In this document: one piece after another, positions 17,555-25,625 of the stretch
Numbering within the stretch: the stretch's first letter is position 1
How the letters are laid out: each line of letters starts with the position of its first letter
NCBI RefSeq assembly: GCF_047730075.1
Contig: NZ_CP159831.1
Span: forward strand, 2,728,001-2,792,000
DNA length: 64,000 nt
DNA from: Njordibacter sp905182035
GTDB taxonomy: Bacteria; Pseudomonadota; Gammaproteobacteria; Pseudomonadales; Balneatricaceae
Direction of reading: 5' to 3'
Notes under the pieces: generated by a model
Told to the model about the DNA's origin: nothing
The model's database searches: none
The model's input: the letters and a program-made list of their open reading frames with translations, nothing else
Program-made: the position numbers and the translations under genes

Positions 17555-18235
17555 ATGAAGCAGCTTTTAATTACCGGCGCCAATCGTGGTATTGGTCTAG
17601 AATTCACCCAACAATATTTGGCTAATGGCTGGCATGTCTATGCCACCTACCGTCAGCAACCGGGCACAGCACTTGCCGCATTGGCTTGTGATCAGCTTAC
17701 AATGCTGTCATTAGATGTGACCGAGGACGCGAGTATTTTGGCCCTGAGAGAACAGTTAAGTGGTATAGATTTAGATTTAATCATCAACAACGCAGGCCTA
17801 TTTGGGCCAAGGGACCAAACTCTGGGTACGGTCTCTCGGCAACAGTGGTTAGACGTACTTAATGTAAACAGCGTAGCTCCTCTTATGCTGGCACAGGCAC
17901 TATACAATAATCTCGCCACCAAACAGGGTACTTTTGCGGTTATCAGTTCAAGGATGGGCAGTATTGACGATAATGACGGGGGTTCTCTTTACCTCTACCG
18001 CTCGTCTAAAACGGCGGTGAATCAGGTGGTAAAAAGCTTGTCTATCGATCTTAAGGACCGAGGCATCAACGTTATTGCCCTGCACCCCGGCTGGGTTCGT
18101 ACTGACATGGGTGGCCCTAATGGCTTAATCGATACTCAAACCAGTGCCCATGGCATGCGCCAAGTATTAGAACATATTGGCCCAGCCGACAGTGGCCGTT
18201 TTATTAACTATGATGGAACCTCTATTGCTTGGTAA
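17555..18235 (+). CDS. Short-chain dehydrogenase (C-factor-like SDR)
   Basis: NAD(P)-dependent oxidoreductase of the classical SDR family, 226 aa. It has the Rossmann motif TGANRGIGLEF at residues 6-16, NNAG at about 78-81, the catalytic Ser in VISSRMG and YxxxK as YRSSK. HPGWVRTDMGG follows. The shape is close to CsgA/C-factor-like SDRs of many proteobacteria, whose substrates are mostly unknown. Its last 28 bases overlap the convergent DUF1653 gene. Confidence 0.85.
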   Translation: MKQLLITGANRGIGLEFTQQYLANGWHVYATYRQQPGTALAALACDQLTMLSLDVTEDASILALREQLSGIDLDLIINNAGLFGPRDQTLGTVSRQQWLDVLNVNSVAPLMLAQALYNNLATKQGTFAVISSRMGSIDDNDGGSLYLYRSSKTAVNQVVKSLSIDLKDRGINVIALHPGWVRTDMGGPNGLIDTQTSAHGMRQVLEHIGPADSGRFINYDGTSIAW

Positions 18236-18429
18236 GCAAATCGAGGCTGTTGTTTACCATCAACCAATACGGTTTCTGTAAACATAACCAACGGCCTTAC
18301 CCATAGACCTTTATCACCATAAAGAGCGCGGTATAACACCAGCTCTTCTTCAGTTTCTGAATGGCGAACCGTATCAATCACCTGATACTCAGCACCTTTA
18401 TAATGTCGGTATAGTCCAGCTTTTATCAT
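18208..18429 (-). CDS. DUF1653 family protein
   Basis: A 73-residue cytoplasmic protein of the DUF1653 family, recognised by GLYRHYKGAEYQVIDTVRHS, the central EELVLYRALYG and LWVRPLVMFTETV. Function is unknown. The ATG at 18429 has AGGTGA just upstream and is preferred over the GTG at 18444. It is convergent with the SDR and overlaps its 3' end. Confidence 0.8.
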   Translation of the reverse strand: MIKAGLYRHYKGAEYQVIDTVRHSETEEELVLYRALYGDKGLWVRPLVMFTETVLVDGKQQPRFAYQAIEVPS

Positions 18430-18483
18430 CTGTATCACCTGCACTTGACTCTATTCGTTAACAAGCAGATACAATACCTTCAT

Positions 18484-18585
18484 CTAGTTTCTTTGCAACG
18501 CTTTATTACGACGACCAAAGTAGTAATTAACGGCTGCGGCCGCACGGGCGCCTGATTTTAAGTACCGCTTGGCAGTAGCTATAAT
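18484..18585 (-). pseudogene. Possible C-terminal coding remnant
   Basis: On the minus strand this short stretch reads AKRYLKSGARAAAAVNYYFG then RRNKALQRN and a stop. It looks protein-like and is richer in G and C than its surroundings. There is no ATG, GTG or TTG ahead of it, only an in-frame stop at 18586-18588. It may be a gene fragment or chance. It overlaps the likely promoter of the peroxiredoxin gene. Confidence 0.25.
18580..18585 (+). promoter_or_regulatory. Candidate -10 box for the peroxiredoxin gene
   Basis: A consensus TATAAT lies 53 bases before the start codon. The matching -35 position (about 18557-18562) is A/T-rich but not a good TTGACA, so the call rests on the -10 alone. 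Confidence 0.4.
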
Positions 18586-18637
18586 TTAAGTGTCAAGTTT
18601 ATTAAATAAAAATCCCTAAACAAAAGGAGCAAGGTAA

Positions 18638-19171
18638 ATGAACTCTGGAATTAAAGTACCCCAAATCACCTTTAAATACCGTGTGCGTGATGCCAGTATC
18701 GGTGGAGATAACCCATTCCGTTGGCAAGACGTTACTAGCGATGAGATTTTCAGTAATAAAAAAGTAGTAGTGTTTTCTCTACCAGGTGCGTTTACGCCCA
18801 CCTGCAGTACTTTTCAGGTACCTGGATTTGAAGCGGCTTACACAGAGCTAAAACAGCTTGGTGTGGACGAAGTATATGTATTGTCTGTCAATGACACCTT
18901 TGTGATGCGTAAGTGGATGCTCGACCAAGACATCAAAAATATTAAGTTTATCCCCGATGGCAATGGTGACTTTACCCGTCAGATGGGCATGCTTGTAGAT
19001 AAACACAACCTAGGTTTTGGCCAGCGTTCGTGGCGCTACGCCATGGTGGTTAATAACGGTGTGGTTGAACATTGGTTAGAAGAACCTGGACGTAAAGATA
19101 ACAATGGGCCTGACCCGTTTTCTGTAAGTTCTGCTGAATCCGTGCTCGCCGCCTTGAAAGGCCAAGGATAA
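18638..19171 (+). CDS. Peroxiredoxin, Prx5 type
   Basis: Thiol peroxidase that reduces hydrogen peroxide and organic peroxides. The peroxidatic Cys sits in FSLPGAFTPTCS at about residues 47-58, the hallmark of the Prx5/AhpE-related group, with SVNDTFVMRKW, and GFGQRSWRYAMVV near the C-terminal half. There is no glutaredoxin domain fused to it, and 177 aa is a little longer than most. The ribosome site AAAGGAG is strong. It stands alone between the DUF1653 gene and the DeaD leader. Confidence 0.88.
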   Translation: MNSGIKVPQITFKYRVRDASIGGDNPFRWQDVTSDEIFSNKKVVVFSLPGAFTPTCSTFQVPGFEAAYTELKQLGVDEVYVLSVNDTFVMRKWMLDQDIKNIKFIPDGNGDFTRQMGMLVDKHNLGFGQRSWRYAMVVNNGVVEHWLEEPGRKDNNGPDPFSVSSAESVLAALKGQG

Positions 19172-19206
19172 AAGATAGAAACCTTACTATGAACGCAGCA
19201 ATATCA

Positions 19207-19235
19207 TGGCACTTATAGCGCAATCGATGTATACT
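19207..19235 (+). promoter_or_regulatory. Candidate deaD promoter
   Basis: TGGCAC (19207-19212) and TATACT (19230-19235) are separated by 17 bases. If used, transcription would start near 19242 and give a leader of about 415 bases. The -35 is only a moderate match. Confidence 0.35.
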
Positions 19236-19239
19236 ACTG

Positions 19240-19658
19240 CGCGTAATATCACTTGCATCAGCGTTATCTCGGCCACACTTCAAAATAAAGTGGCACGGTA
19301 AGGCACCAGCAGGTGCCGGGCATTGGCGTACCTTAATTAAGATTAAGTTGAGTCCGATGTATACCGAACAAAGGGCACGAGGCCCTTGTACGAGCCAACA
19401 TCAAAATAAAATGGCTAAACCTCTCCACTTGTCGTTGAAAAACTTGGCAATAGCTTGCTATTGCATGCATTTTTTCCTTAACAAGGAAGGTTTAATCTCA
19501 TTTTGGCTTTGCTGCTGCCCCATACAAAGGCCTCGCTAGTCACTCCTATTTTATCTCGGCTTTTTTGTTACACCTAGGAGAGTGACTTTGTTTACGAGCG
19601 GACTTTGTGGATATTTGTATCCATCGAGCCATCAGATCACTTATTTTAGGATAACACG
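19240..19658 (+). promoter_or_regulatory. Long structured 5' leader of deaD
   Basis: No protein is credible in this stretch, but it holds five hairpins. GGCACC/GGTGCC (19302-19317), AAGGGC/GCCCTT (19371-19387), GCAATAG/CTATTGC (19447-19464, followed by a T-run at about 19470), AGTCACTC/GAGTGACT (19538-19587) and TGGATA/TATCCA (19608-19623). Cold-shock genes such as E. coli csdA/deaD have long, temperature-sensitive leaders, so a similar role is likely. The third hairpin plus T-run could be an attenuator. Confidence 0.5.
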
Positions 19659-21431
19659 ATGACCACTTTTGCAGACTTGGCACTTTCTACGCCAGTGCTT
19701 AATGCGATTACCCGCATTGGCTACGAACAACCATCTCCCATTCAAGCCGCTGCTATTCCACACCTTTTGGAAGGCAGGGACATTTTAGGTACCGCACAAA
19801 CAGGCACAGGCAAAACTGCTGCTTTTGCGCTACCTGCACTATCTAACATTGACTTAAAACTTGAAGCACCGCAGGTCCTAGTTCTTGCACCAACCCGTGA
19901 GCTTGCCATTCAGGTTGCTGAAGCTTTTCAAAACTACGCCAGCGATATGCGCGGATTCCATGTACTGCCTATCTACGGAGGCAGTAGCATGAGCGGTCAA
20001 TTGCGCCAACTGCAACGTGGCGTACACGTAGTTGTTGGTACGCCTGGCCGAGTTATGGACCACCTGCGTCGCGGCACCTTAAAGCTAGACAAACTAAAGA
20101 CCGTTGTTTTAGACGAAGCCGACGAAATGCTTCGCATGGGCTTTATCGACGATGTAACTTGGATTTTGGATCATACCCCTAAAGAACGCCAAGTGGCGCT
20201 ATTCTCTGCCACAATGCCTGCTGTTATTCGTAAGGTTGCCAATACCTACCTTAACAATCCAGAAGAAATTAAGATTGAAGCCAAGACTGCTACTGTAGAT
20301 AGCGTTACTCAGCGTTATTGGAAAGCCGTTGGTACCAGTAAGCTAGATGCAATGACGCGTATCTTAGAAGCGGAAGACTTTGATGGCGTGATCGTTTTTG
20401 TACGCACTAAAACTCTAACCGTGGAACTCGCTGAGAAACTAGAAGCACGCGGCCATCGCGCCTCTCCCATCAACGGTGATATGTCCCAACAGCTGCGAGA
20501 GCGAACTATTGAGCATCTAAAGAGCAGCAAAATTGACATCGTTGTCGCTACTGATGTTGCCGCCCGTGGCATTGACGTGTCGCGCGTTAGCCACGTAATT
20601 AACTACGACATCCCGTACGACACCGAAGCCTACGTGCACCGTATTGGCCGCACCGGCCGTGCTGGCCGAGCTGGCAACGCAATCTTGTTCGTAGCACCTC
20701 GTGAACGCAACATGTTGCGCTCTATCGAAAAAGCCACACGCCAAGCTATCACTCCAATGGACTTGCCTAGCCGTAAGCAAGTCAAAGAGCGTCGCATAGA
20801 CCAGTTTAAGGCCAGCATCGACAAAGCGCTTGAACAGCCTGATTTGAGCATCTACAGCGACCTAGTAGAGGCCTTTGTTAAAGAGCGTGAAGTTGCACCA
20901 GAACAAGTCGCTGCTGCCCTAGCCTTTATGGCCCAGCAAGACCGTCCTCTAACAATGCCAGAAAATAACAAAACTGAACGTCGTGATTCACGTGATACGA
21001 CACCTGGCTTTAATGATGAAGAGCGCCCACGTCGCAAAGAGCGCAAGCAAGAAGAATTTAGTGGCGAATCTATTGCCATGGAACGCTTCCGCCTAGAGGT
21101 AGGCCACAATCATCAAGTTAAACCAGGTGATATTGTTGGCGCTATCGCTAACGAAGCAGATCTAAGCAGCGCCTACATTGGGCGTATCAGTTTGTTTGAT
21201 GACCACTCTACAGTAGACCTTCCTGCAGGAATGCCTGCAGAAATGCTACAGCTACTTAAGAAAGTGCGTGTACGTAGCCAGCCTTTAAATATTCAATCAC
21301 AAGGTGCTGCTGACGATTTCACCCCTGGCGCCAAGACGCCTCGGCCTAAGCGCAGCAACGATCGCCCAAACCAGCGCAGAGATCCCCGCAGCGAAAATGG
21401 CCCAAACCGCCGCCCAGCACGCCGTTCATAA
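19659..21431 (+). CDS. deaD: ATP-dependent RNA helicase DeaD/CsdA
   Basis: Cold-shock DEAD-box helicase that unwinds RNA in ribosome assembly and mRNA turnover. All core motifs are present: the Q motif (YEQPSPIQ), AQTGTGKT (Walker A, about 48-55), PTRELAIQ, DEADEM (about 155), SAT, and HRIGRTGRAGR (about 330). A DbpA-like RNA-binding domain follows (ERFRLEVGHNHQVKPGDIVG), then a basic, disordered Arg-rich tail ending in PNRRPARRS. The 590-residue length and the DbpA domain fit DeaD rather than RhlE or SrmB. The ribosome site is TTTAGGAT before the ATG. Confidence 0.92.
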   Translation: MTTFADLALSTPVLNAITRIGYEQPSPIQAAAIPHLLEGRDILGTAQTGTGKTAAFALPALSNIDLKLEAPQVLVLAPTRELAIQVAEAFQNYASDMRGFHVLPIYGGSSMSGQLRQLQRGVHVVVGTPGRVMDHLRRGTLKLDKLKTVVLDEADEMLRMGFIDDVTWILDHTPKERQVALFSATMPAVIRKVANTYLNNPEEIKIEAKTATVDSVTQRYWKAVGTSKLDAMTRILEAEDFDGVIVFVRTKTLTVELAEKLEARGHRASPINGDMSQQLRERTIEHLKSSKIDIVVATDVAARGIDVSRVSHVINYDIPYDTEAYVHRIGRTGRAGRAGNAILFVAPRERNMLRSIEKATRQAITPMDLPSRKQVKERRIDQFKASIDKALEQPDLSIYSDLVEAFVKEREVAPEQVAAALAFMAQQDRPLTMPENNKTERRDSRDTTPGFNDEERPRRKERKQEEFSGESIAMERFRLEVGHNHQVKPGDIVGAIANEADLSSAYIGRISLFDDHSTVDLPAGMPAEMLQLLKKVRVRSQPLNIQSQGAADDFTPGAKTPRPKRSNDRPNQRRDPRSENGPNRRPARRS

Positions 21432-21448
21432 AATTGCCTAGCTAACAT

Positions 21449-21475
21449 AAAGGGCGCATCGAAGAGGCGCCCTTT
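21449..21475 (+). terminator. deaD terminator
   Basis: AAAGGGCGC (21449-21457) pairs perfectly with GCGCCCTTT (21467-21475) around a nine-base loop and is followed by ATTATT, 17 bases after the deaD stop. It is A-rich on one arm and T-rich on the other, so it could also stop transcription from the opposite strand. Confidence 0.75.
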
Positions 21476-21483
21476 ATTATTGC

Positions 21484-21600
21484 TTACAGTAGTTTTTCAT
21501 AGCAACAAAATAAATACTGGCCTGATAAATTTGTCATTTTTTGTGGTTCTAGTTCGTTAAAGCCTAACTTCTCTCACACCCTTCCCAACCCTGGATATTG
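21484..21600 (-). pseudogene. Decayed duplicate of the 3' end of the GNAT gene at 25001-25516
   Basis: Positions 21484-21583 align without gaps to 25001-25100, the last third of the GNAT acetyltransferase gene, at about 84 of 100 bases by eye. On the minus strand it reads EKLGFNELEPQKMTNLSGQY and ends CCYEKLL then stop, against EKLGFKELEPQRMSNLAGQY and RCYEKLL in the intact gene. A TGA replaces the Leu codon just before EKLG, and similarity fades beyond about 21600. It is in the same orientation as the full gene, and the zinc operon lies between the two. The rest of this gap up to 21734 shows nothing recognisable. Confidence 0.85.
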
Positions 21601-21734
21601 TTATTGGCGGTTGAGAGGGCAGCCAAACTTCTATCCTTAAAATAGTTGGTTATCCTCAGATCTAGTAAGTCTTTCAGTAAGTTCATCTGTTATTATTTAA
21701 AATCAGTAGATTAACAGTGTTTGGGACTGGATCA

Positions 21735-22307
21735 TCATTGGTCTAAGTATGGTTCAATCAACTCAACATCCATTGAGTAAGCCGATTGCACCTCCACACC
21801 ATTGGCAATGCCCGATTCATTGAGCTCACTTTGTACACGACTTACATTAAGTGTACCGGTAATCCAGACAGGTAAGTATATGCTCTCTAGCTTAGACCCT
21901 GTTTCTAGTTTGCCATAAATGATCTGATTAGCTGGTGGCGGTGGCGTATGAGTACATGCACCGAAATAGGGTACTAGGAGGAATTCCTTAAGTAGTGTGC
22001 TATTAAACTCAAGCGGTAACACAAAACCAGGTATTTTGACCTGCTGACCATCAAAAGCATCGACCACAGGAGCTGCATCGAACATGGCTTGTACCGTTTG
22101 CTCAAGGATCATTAACTCACTGTCTGAGAGAGCGTAGTATTGTTCATCGGTCATATCTTCGAAAACTTGATTGGGGTTCCAATCTTGAGGAATCAAACTT
22201 TCCCAATCAATTTCATTGGCATCAGCGGCAAAGGCACCACTCCAGCTAAAACATGAAAGCAGTATGACGAGCAGCAAGGGTTTATAGGCAACATTGATAC
22301 TTTTCAT
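21735..22307 (-). CDS. DUF3299 periplasmic protein (ZrgD-like)
   Basis: Exported protein of 190 aa with a signal peptide (LLLVILLSCFSWSGAFA). The DUF3299 signature is visible as GQQVKIPGFVLPLEF and VPYFGACTHTPPPPANQII at about residues 85-135, ending in a Ser/Tyr-rich strand. In Vibrio the same family (ZrgD) belongs to the zinc-regulated zrgABCDE set for zinc uptake. Here it is the last gene of the operon, 14 bases after the permease gene. Its exact job is unknown. Confidence 0.82.
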   Translation of the reverse strand: MKSINVAYKPLLLVILLSCFSWSGAFAADANEIDWESLIPQDWNPNQVFEDMTDEQYYALSDSELMILEQTVQAMFDAAPVVDAFDGQQVKIPGFVLPLEFNSTLLKEFLLVPYFGACTHTPPPPANQIIYGKLETGSKLESIYLPVWITGTLNVSRVQSELNESGIANGVEVQSAYSMDVELIEPYLDQ

Positions 22308-22321
22308 CTTCTTTTTCTGTG

Positions 22322-23572
22322 TTATGAGCGGATGGACATGCCGTCTGCTAATGAGTTTCTATAAGCACGATAAGCAGGCACTAGGCCAACGATAAAACTG
22401 GCTGCAAGTAACATGCAAACCATACCAAGTTCTCTAATATTAGGTGCAGTGATGGGAATAAACAAACCGTAGTTTTTTTCTATAATGGGTTGGGCTAACC
22501 AGATGCCTGAATATAGCAATATCAGCCCTAATAAAATACCAGAAATAGTCAATAATACTGTTTCTGTTATGAGTAGGCCCATAATATGCCAGTGACTAGC
22601 TCCTACCGATCGTAGAATAGCCACTTCGCGCCTACGCTCATTAAGCCCTGCTAGCGAGACAGCAAGCATGCCCGTAAGTGAAGCCAGCACCACAAATAAC
22701 GAGATAATCAGTAACGCTTTTTCTGCTACTGACATTAAACTCCAGAGCTCATGCAGTGCAATTCCAGGGAAAATAGCGAGTAATGGCTCAGATGAATATT
22801 CGTTAATATAACGCTGCATTTTAAATGAGACGACTTTACTGTCCAAACCGACAAGAAAAGCGGTAATCGATTCGGGTTGCAGATTGGCTTCTGTTAGGGC
22901 TTTGCTCGCCTTGCGCTTTTTCACAGCTCCTTGCCAGTTAACATGCATCGCTTCTATACCAGCCAAGCTTACATGAATAGTTCTATCGACAGGAGTTCCC
23001 GTATGCTCCAAAACACCACTAATGACAAATGGCTTATCCTTATGCTGCGCAAAACTTGTGCTGCCAGTACCGTGAGAAATAATCACCTGGTCACCGATAG
23101 CATAGTTCAGTGCATTGGCCACTTCAGATCCGATGACCGCATCAAATACCGCCTCGAACTGAGTGCCAGAAGAAAACTTAAGCCTTCTCTTTTCACCATA
23201 TTGGTAGACTGAAAAATAATCCCTGCTGGTGCCCATCACACGAAAGCCTCGATGTGAATCACCTAGGGATATGGGGATGGTCCATTTGACACCTTTTTGT
23301 TGCGCTATGTCCTGATAACTTTCCCAGGTGATGTTATTGGTGGCGCTACCAATCCGGAACACAGAGTAGAGTAATAGCTGAATAGACCCACTACGAGCTC
23401 CAACAATTAAATCTGTACCCGAAATTGTGTTTGCAAAGCTACTTTTTGCGTTGACCCGAACCTTCTCAACACCTAGCAAAAGAACAACACTCACTGCGAT
23501 CGAAACAATCGTCAAAATGGCAGTGGAGCGCCGATTTTTCAGACTCTTGCTGGCTAATGATCTGAGGTTCAT
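22322..23572 (-). CDS. FtsX/MacB-type ABC permease of the zinc operon (ZrgC-like)
   Basis: Inner-membrane protein of the FtsX-like permease type: one N-terminal helix (ILTIVSIAVSVVLLLGV), a large periplasmic MacB_PCD domain to about residue 280, then three C-terminal helices with REVAILRSVGASHWHIMG between the first two. The GTDLIVGARSGSIQLLLYSV segment is typical of the group near DUF3299 and DUF2796 genes. Its start overlaps the stop of the ATPase gene by 4 bases. Such permeases do not form import channels in the classic way, so the mechanism of zinc uptake here is open. Confidence 0.85.
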   Translation of the reverse strand: MNLRSLASKSLKNRRSTAILTIVSIAVSVVLLLGVEKVRVNAKSSFANTISGTDLIVGARSGSIQLLLYSVFRIGSATNNITWESYQDIAQQKGVKWTIPISLGDSHRGFRVMGTSRDYFSVYQYGEKRRLKFSSGTQFEAVFDAVIGSEVANALNYAIGDQVIISHGTGSTSFAQHKDKPFVISGVLEHTGTPVDRTIHVSLAGIEAMHVNWQGAVKKRKASKALTEANLQPESITAFLVGLDSKVVSFKMQRYINEYSSEPLLAIFPGIALHELWSLMSVAEKALLIISLFVVLASLTGMLAVSLAGLNERRREVAILRSVGASHWHIMGLLITETVLLTISGILLGLILLYSGIWLAQPIIEKNYGLFIPITAPNIRELGMVCMLLAASFIVGLVPAYRAYRNSLADGMSIRS

Positions 23573-24294
23573 AGATCTGTCTCTTGTTGCGGATTGATGG
23601 CTGATATGTCTACGACTCGATTAAATAGATGTTGATGTGTGGGATCGTGGCTAACATAGAGTAGGGTTGAGCCACTGAGCTTTATTTCATCAAATAGAAG
23701 ATCCATAAATGCTTCACGCGCGTCATAGTCAAGAGATGAAGTAGGCTCGTCTGCTATAATTAATTGAGGTTGGCCAATCAACGCCCGAGCAGCTGCCACA
23801 CGCTGTTGTTGCCCCACACTGAGTTCACTGGTAGTAAGGTGGAAGCTACAACGACCCTTAGAATACAAACGGCTCAACAAGTAGACAGCCTCTTCTACAA
23901 CACTGCCCGAGCGCTCAATCGCATTGGCACGTCTTAGTTTTGAGAAACGGCACGGTAAAGTGACATTTTCGAGTATTGATAAATAAGGAATCAAATTAAA
24001 TTGCTGGAAGATAAACCCAATGTGGTCTGCTCTAAGCCTGTCGCGCTGTAATTCTTTAAGCTGGCAAAAATCCTGCCCTACAATTTCAACCTGCCCTCGC
24101 TGGGGTGTGACAATACCACCGATAATATTAAGAAGTGTGGACTTTCCAGAGCCAGAAGCCCCCCGAATAAAAACATGCTCGTGTTCTTCCACGCAGAGGT
24201 TGCCAGACTTAATAGTCAGATTTGCTTTGGCATGCCAAGCAAAATCCACTTCTTTTAGCCCTATTATGGTTGACTTAGAGACAGCCTCTATCAT
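23569..24294 (-). CDS. LolD/MacB-type ABC ATPase of the zinc operon (ZrgB-like)
   Basis: Cytoplasmic ATPase, 241 aa. It has Walker A GASGSGKST at about residues 45-53, the Q-loop in FIFQQFNLIPYLSILENV, the signature region LSVGQQQRVAAARALI, Walker B LIIADEPTSSLD and the switch His in YVSHDP. The signature begins LSVGQQQ, in place of the usual LSGGQQQ, a small variation. It overlaps ZrgA and the permease genes by one and four bases, so all are co-translated. Confidence 0.88.
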   Translation of the reverse strand: MIEAVSKSTIIGLKEVDFAWHAKANLTIKSGNLCVEEHEHVFIRGASGSGKSTLLNIIGGIVTPQRGQVEIVGQDFCQLKELQRDRLRADHIGFIFQQFNLIPYLSILENVTLPCRFSKLRRANAIERSGSVVEEAVYLLSRLYSKGRCSFHLTTSELSVGQQQRVAAARALIGQPQLIIADEPTSSLDYDAREAFMDLLFDEIKLSGSTLLYVSHDPTHQHLFNRVVDISAINPQQETDL

Positions 24295-24914
24295 TATTTG
24301 GCTAATCGAATGAGAGTATTACTGGCGTCTAACTCTTGTTTGATTTGTCCACCAGAATAAATAACCTGAACATCAAGGTCACTAATGTCTGGGAAAAACT
24401 CAAACAAATTAACATCGATAGCGGTTAAATAATCAACATGTTTACATGTTAATTGATACTCAGCAATGAATTCTGCATGTTCACTTGCAGGAGCTTCTTC
24501 ATGACCTTCTTCATGACCTTCTTCATGACCTTCTTCATGACCTTCTTCATGACCTTCTTCATGACCTTCTTCATGACCTTCTTCTCCATGCTTGGTCACC
24601 CAGTTCGCGGATGATTCAACTGTTTGGCAGGATGCGTCTCCTACTAATTGAAAAACAGCATCAAAATTGGACAGATTATTTTTGGCCAATTGAATTAATA
24701 ACAGCTGCTGATCATCATCAGTGGCATATTCAAAGCCAACAATATTCACTGCTGGTGATTCAAATCTCATCTCAATAGTGTTGGTGTCTATTGCAATGTC
24801 GAGACTAGCACTACCGTGTTCATGTGCGTCTAGTTCGCTAGCTATAGCATGGTAAAATGGTAATGTGAGCATTAGGCTGGCAACTGTTACAGGTATTGAT
24901 TTGAATGATTTCAT
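24294..24914 (-). CDS. ZrgA-like DUF2796 zinc-uptake protein with HEEG repeats
   Basis: Periplasmic protein, 206 aa, signal peptide about 1-25 (VASLMLTLPFYHAIA). The start ELDAHEHGSASLDIAIDTNT is the DUF2796 signature. The C-terminal half has ELTCKHVD-like and VNLFEFFPDISDLDVQVI strands. Between them is a metal-ligand run: HGEE followed by seven GHEE units and then a PASEHAEF stretch. In Vibrio cholerae ZrgA is a zinc-binding part of the ZrgABCDE uptake system. It leads the operon and lies behind a Zur-like palindrome. The repeats are identical at DNA level. Confidence 0.87.
   Translation of the reverse strand: MKSFKSIPVTVASLMLTLPFYHAIASELDAHEHGSASLDIAIDTNTIEMRFESPAVNIVGFEYATDDDQQLLLIQLAKNNLSNFDAVFQLVGDASCQTVESSANWVTKHGEEGHEEGHEEGHEEGHEEGHEEGHEEGHEEAPASEHAEFIAEYQLTCKHVDYLTAIDVNLFEFFPDISDLDVQVIYSGGQIKQELDASNTLIRLAK
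24494..24577. repeat. Seven perfect 12-bp tandem repeats inside zrgA
   Basis: The unit CTTCTTCATGAC (plus strand) occurs seven times with no change, followed by eight more matching bases. On the minus strand each unit encodes Gly-His-Glu-Glu. Because the unit is a multiple of three, gains or losses keep the frame. Perfect identity points to recent slippage or gene-conversion-like expansion. Confidence 0.95.
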
Positions 24915-24925
24915 AAGTACTCTTT

Positions 24926-24948
24926 AAGATATGTTATAACATAACATT
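24926..24948 (-). promoter_or_regulatory. Zur-like operator upstream of zrgA
   Basis: TATGTTATAACATA (24930-24943) is a perfect 14-bp palindrome lying 15 bases before the zrgA start. It matches the ATGTTATA-nTATAACAT style of gammaproteobacterial Zur boxes. On the minus strand TTGCTT, an 18-base gap and TAAAAT lie just upstream of it and could be the promoter, so bound Zur would sit on the transcription start. Confidence 0.75.
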
Positions 24949-25000
24949 TATTTTAGCACACATATAAAAGAGTAAGCAAATCAAAACATCTTTTTATTTT

Positions 25001-25516
25001 TTACAGTAGTTTTTCATAGCAACGAAATAAATACTGGCCGGCTAGGTTGCTCATTCTTTGCGGTTCTAGCTCCTTGAATCCTAGCTTCTCTAATACCCTT
25101 GAAGATGCAGGATTATCGATATGGTGCGCCGCTACCAAACGCTTCATAGCGTATTCCTTTTCAGCTAATTCGAGTATTACTCGGCCTGCTGACTCACAGA
25201 AACCCCTATTCCAATAGGGCACACCTACCCAATAACCTAAATTGCCACTACTATTTAGACCCCTAGACATCTGGTCAATGCTTATGGCTCCGACACATTG
25301 CATTGTGTCCGAACAAACTATAGCTCTAATAATTGCAGTACCAGATCGATGTTGTGCTGCATGGGATGCTATCCAATCTTGGGCGCAACCTTGAGGGTAT
25401 GGATAAGGAATGTTGCCCGCCATTTTTGCTACCCTGGCATCACTCACCAAGGTTTGTACCTGCGCACTATCTGCTGCTACAAATGGCCTTATGGTAAGCT
25501 TAGGAATTTGCTTCAT
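25001..25516 (-). CDS. GNAT N-acetyltransferase (RimJ/RimL type)
   Basis: Acetyl-CoA-dependent acetyltransferase, 171 aa, of the Acetyltransf_3 group. It begins LTIRPFVAADSAQVQTLVSD, has GNLGYWVGVPYWNRGFCESA at about residues 92-111 (the acetyl-CoA pocket) and NPASSRVLEKLGFKELE near the C-terminus. The acceptor is unknown; relatives acetylate ribosomal protein ends or small amines. Its 3' end has a decayed copy at 21484-21600 on the far side of the zinc operon. Confidence 0.85.
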   Translation of the reverse strand: MKQIPKLTIRPFVAADSAQVQTLVSDARVAKMAGNIPYPYPQGCAQDWIASHAAQHRSGTAIIRAIVCSDTMQCVGAISIDQMSRGLNSSGNLGYWVGVPYWNRGFCESAGRVILELAEKEYAMKRLVAAHHIDNPASSRVLEKLGFKELEPQRMSNLAGQYLFRCYEKLL

Positions 25517-25625
25517 GAGTCGTATCGCATTATTTTAAAGAATAGTAAGTGTTATTTTTACTTTACCCAAATGGGCAAAGCAACATAAAATCATCCTCCA
25601 AATAATTATTTTAGTTGAAACGCTT

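Noticed and set aside
19348..19539. 63-codon frame in the deaD leader
   Set aside because: It spans two perfect hairpins, has no ribosome site and is Cys-rich in a way that looks random.
24494..24577. Short regular repeats that might suggest a CRISPR-like array
   Set aside because: The units are directly adjacent 12-mers without spacers and encode a GHEE tract in frame within zrgA.
24485..24778. Plus-strand frame rich in repeated Leu-Leu-His-Asp units
   Set aside because: It is the antisense shadow of the zrgA HEEG repeat tract and has no ribosome site or other protein-like features.
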